NCBI GenBank assembly: GCA_012799535.1
Contig: JAAZLB010000052.1
Location: forward strand, 1 to 5,615
Source: Bacillota bacterium
GTDB lineage: Bacteria; Bacillota; Limnochordia; Darwinibacteriales; Darwinibacteriaceae
Reading direction: 5' to 3'
Length of the DNA stretch: 5,615 nucleotides
In this document: one piece after another, positions 5,017 to 5,615 of the stretch
How the letters are laid out: the number at the start of each line of letters is the position of its first letter
How positions within the stretch are numbered: the stretch's first letter is position 1
Made by a program: the position numbers and the translations under genes
The notes under the pieces: model-generated
What the model saw: the letters and a program-made list of their open reading frames with translations, nothing else
What the model was told of the DNA's origin: nothing
The model's database searches: none

Positions 5017-5615
5017 ATGTCCCAGAAGAACATTCGGAACTTTTGCATTATTGCCCACATTGATCATGGAAAGTCCACTTTAGCTGATCGGATTTTAGAA
5101 CACACCGGTACCCTAACCCAACGGGAAATGGCTGATCAGGTCTTGGATTCTATGGATTTAGAGCGGGAACGGGGTATAACTATTAAGTTGCAAGCGGTCC
5201 GCTTAAATTACCAGGCTCAAGATGGGGAAGAATATGTCCTCAACTTGATCGATACTCCCGGTCACGTAGACTTTTCCTACGAGGTATCTCGCAGTCTTGC
5301 CGCCTGTGAAGGGGCGTTATTAGTGATCGATGCTTCCCAGGGTATTGAAGCTCAGACTTTAGCTAATCTCTACTTGGCTTTAGATCACGATTTAGAGATC
5401 ATTCCTGTTATTAATAAGATCGATTTACCTAATGCAGATCCTGAGCGGGTCAAAAAAGAGCTAGAGGATAGTATTGGGATCCCTGGTGATGAGGCTGTTT
5501 TAGTCAGTGCCCGTACCGGTCAAGGTATCGATGCTATTTTGGAAGCGATTGTACAGCGCATTCCCGCTCCACAAGGTGATCCTAAGGCACCTGCCCGAGC
5601 CATGATCTTTGATTC
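5017..5615 (+). CDS. lepA: Elongation factor 4 (LepA), 5' part, cut by the window end
   Basis: LepA/EF4 is a ribosome-associated translational GTPase of about 600 residues, implicated in back-translocation and in 30S subunit biogenesis. The first 199 codons are present, with no stop before the window edge. All G motifs are intact: AHIDHGKST (13-21, P-loop), [12 protein letters not shown] (46-57, switch I), DTPGH (79-83, G3), NKID (133-136, G4) and SAR (164-166, G5). The stretch [10 protein letters not shown] (105-114) is typical of LepA as opposed to EF-G. The start ATG at 5017 agrees with the family N-terminus ([16 protein letters not shown] shortly after Met). Its Shine-Dalgarno is weak: AAGGA at 5000-5004, 12 bases away. 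An out-of-frame ATG at 4997 opens a 28-codon reading frame overlapping the start. It has its own sigma-A promoter. Identification is certain; completeness cannot be judged. Confidence 0.96.
   Translation, partial: MSQKNIRNFCIIAHIDHGKSTLADRILEHTGTLTQREMADQVLDSMDLERERGITIKLQAVRLNYQAQDGEEYVLNLIDTPGHVDFSYEVSRSLAACEGALLVIDASQGIEAQTLANLYLALDHDLEIIPVINKIDLPNADPERVKKELEDSIGIPGDEAVLVSARTGQGIDAILEAIVQRIPAPQGDPKAPARAMIFD

Noticed and set aside
1..5615. Mobile element, CRISPR array, phage or defence system
   Set aside because: No long direct or terminal repeats, no transposase or integrase, and no base-composition break. The gene order is a known conserved chromosomal one.

Overview
The window is an ordinary-looking chromosomal segment of an endospore-forming Firmicute, most likely a member of the class Clostridia. 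The evidence is three sporulation genes (gpr, a GerMN-domain gene, spoIIP) set between the housekeeping genes rpsT and lepA. The order rpsT(divergent)-gpr-spoIIP-lepA is the one known from Bacillus subtilis and many Clostridia. No mobile element, CRISPR array, tRNA, rRNA or phage gene is visible. The coding is dense and the base composition looks even from end to end. I cannot name the genus from the sequence alone.

Layout. Bases 1-47 hold the rpsT terminator. rpsT (ribosomal protein S20) lies on the minus strand at 48-308, with a TTG start and a textbook sigma-A promoter. The rpsT-gpr gap (309-433) is a divergent control region: the rpsT promoter faces left and a forespore-type (sigma-G/F-like) promoter candidate faces right into gpr (434-1513), the germination protease that degrades small acid-soluble spore proteins. 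A minus-strand gene for a single-domain, membrane-anchored GerMN protein (1521-2090) converges on gpr with a 7-base gap. It diverges from spoIIP (about 2195-3253), the cell-wall amidase/endopeptidase of the engulfment machine. After a 67-base leader comes murJ (3321-4931), the lipid II flippase. A weak terminator candidate and a strong extended -10 promoter lead into lepA (5017 onward), whose first third is present before the window ends.

How the genes fit together. GerMN proteins and SpoIIP both act at the engulfment interface, and both are expected to be made in the mother cell under sigma-E. The 80-base region between them contains two AT-rich boxes 14 bases apart that can be read as a sigma-E-like -35/-10 pair on either strand, with a SpoIIID-like half-site in the spacer. 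This mirror-image promoter is the most interesting observation here. gpr is expected in the forespore, so the convergent, terminator-less gpr/GerMN pair would be expressed in different compartments. murJ and lepA are housekeeping genes. Compared with B. subtilis (where yqxA sits between spoIIP and lepA), the GerMN gene and murJ are the local differences.

No undescribed system was found. The findings concern regulation, start sites and family variants, and all promoter calls are by-eye matches without experimental support.
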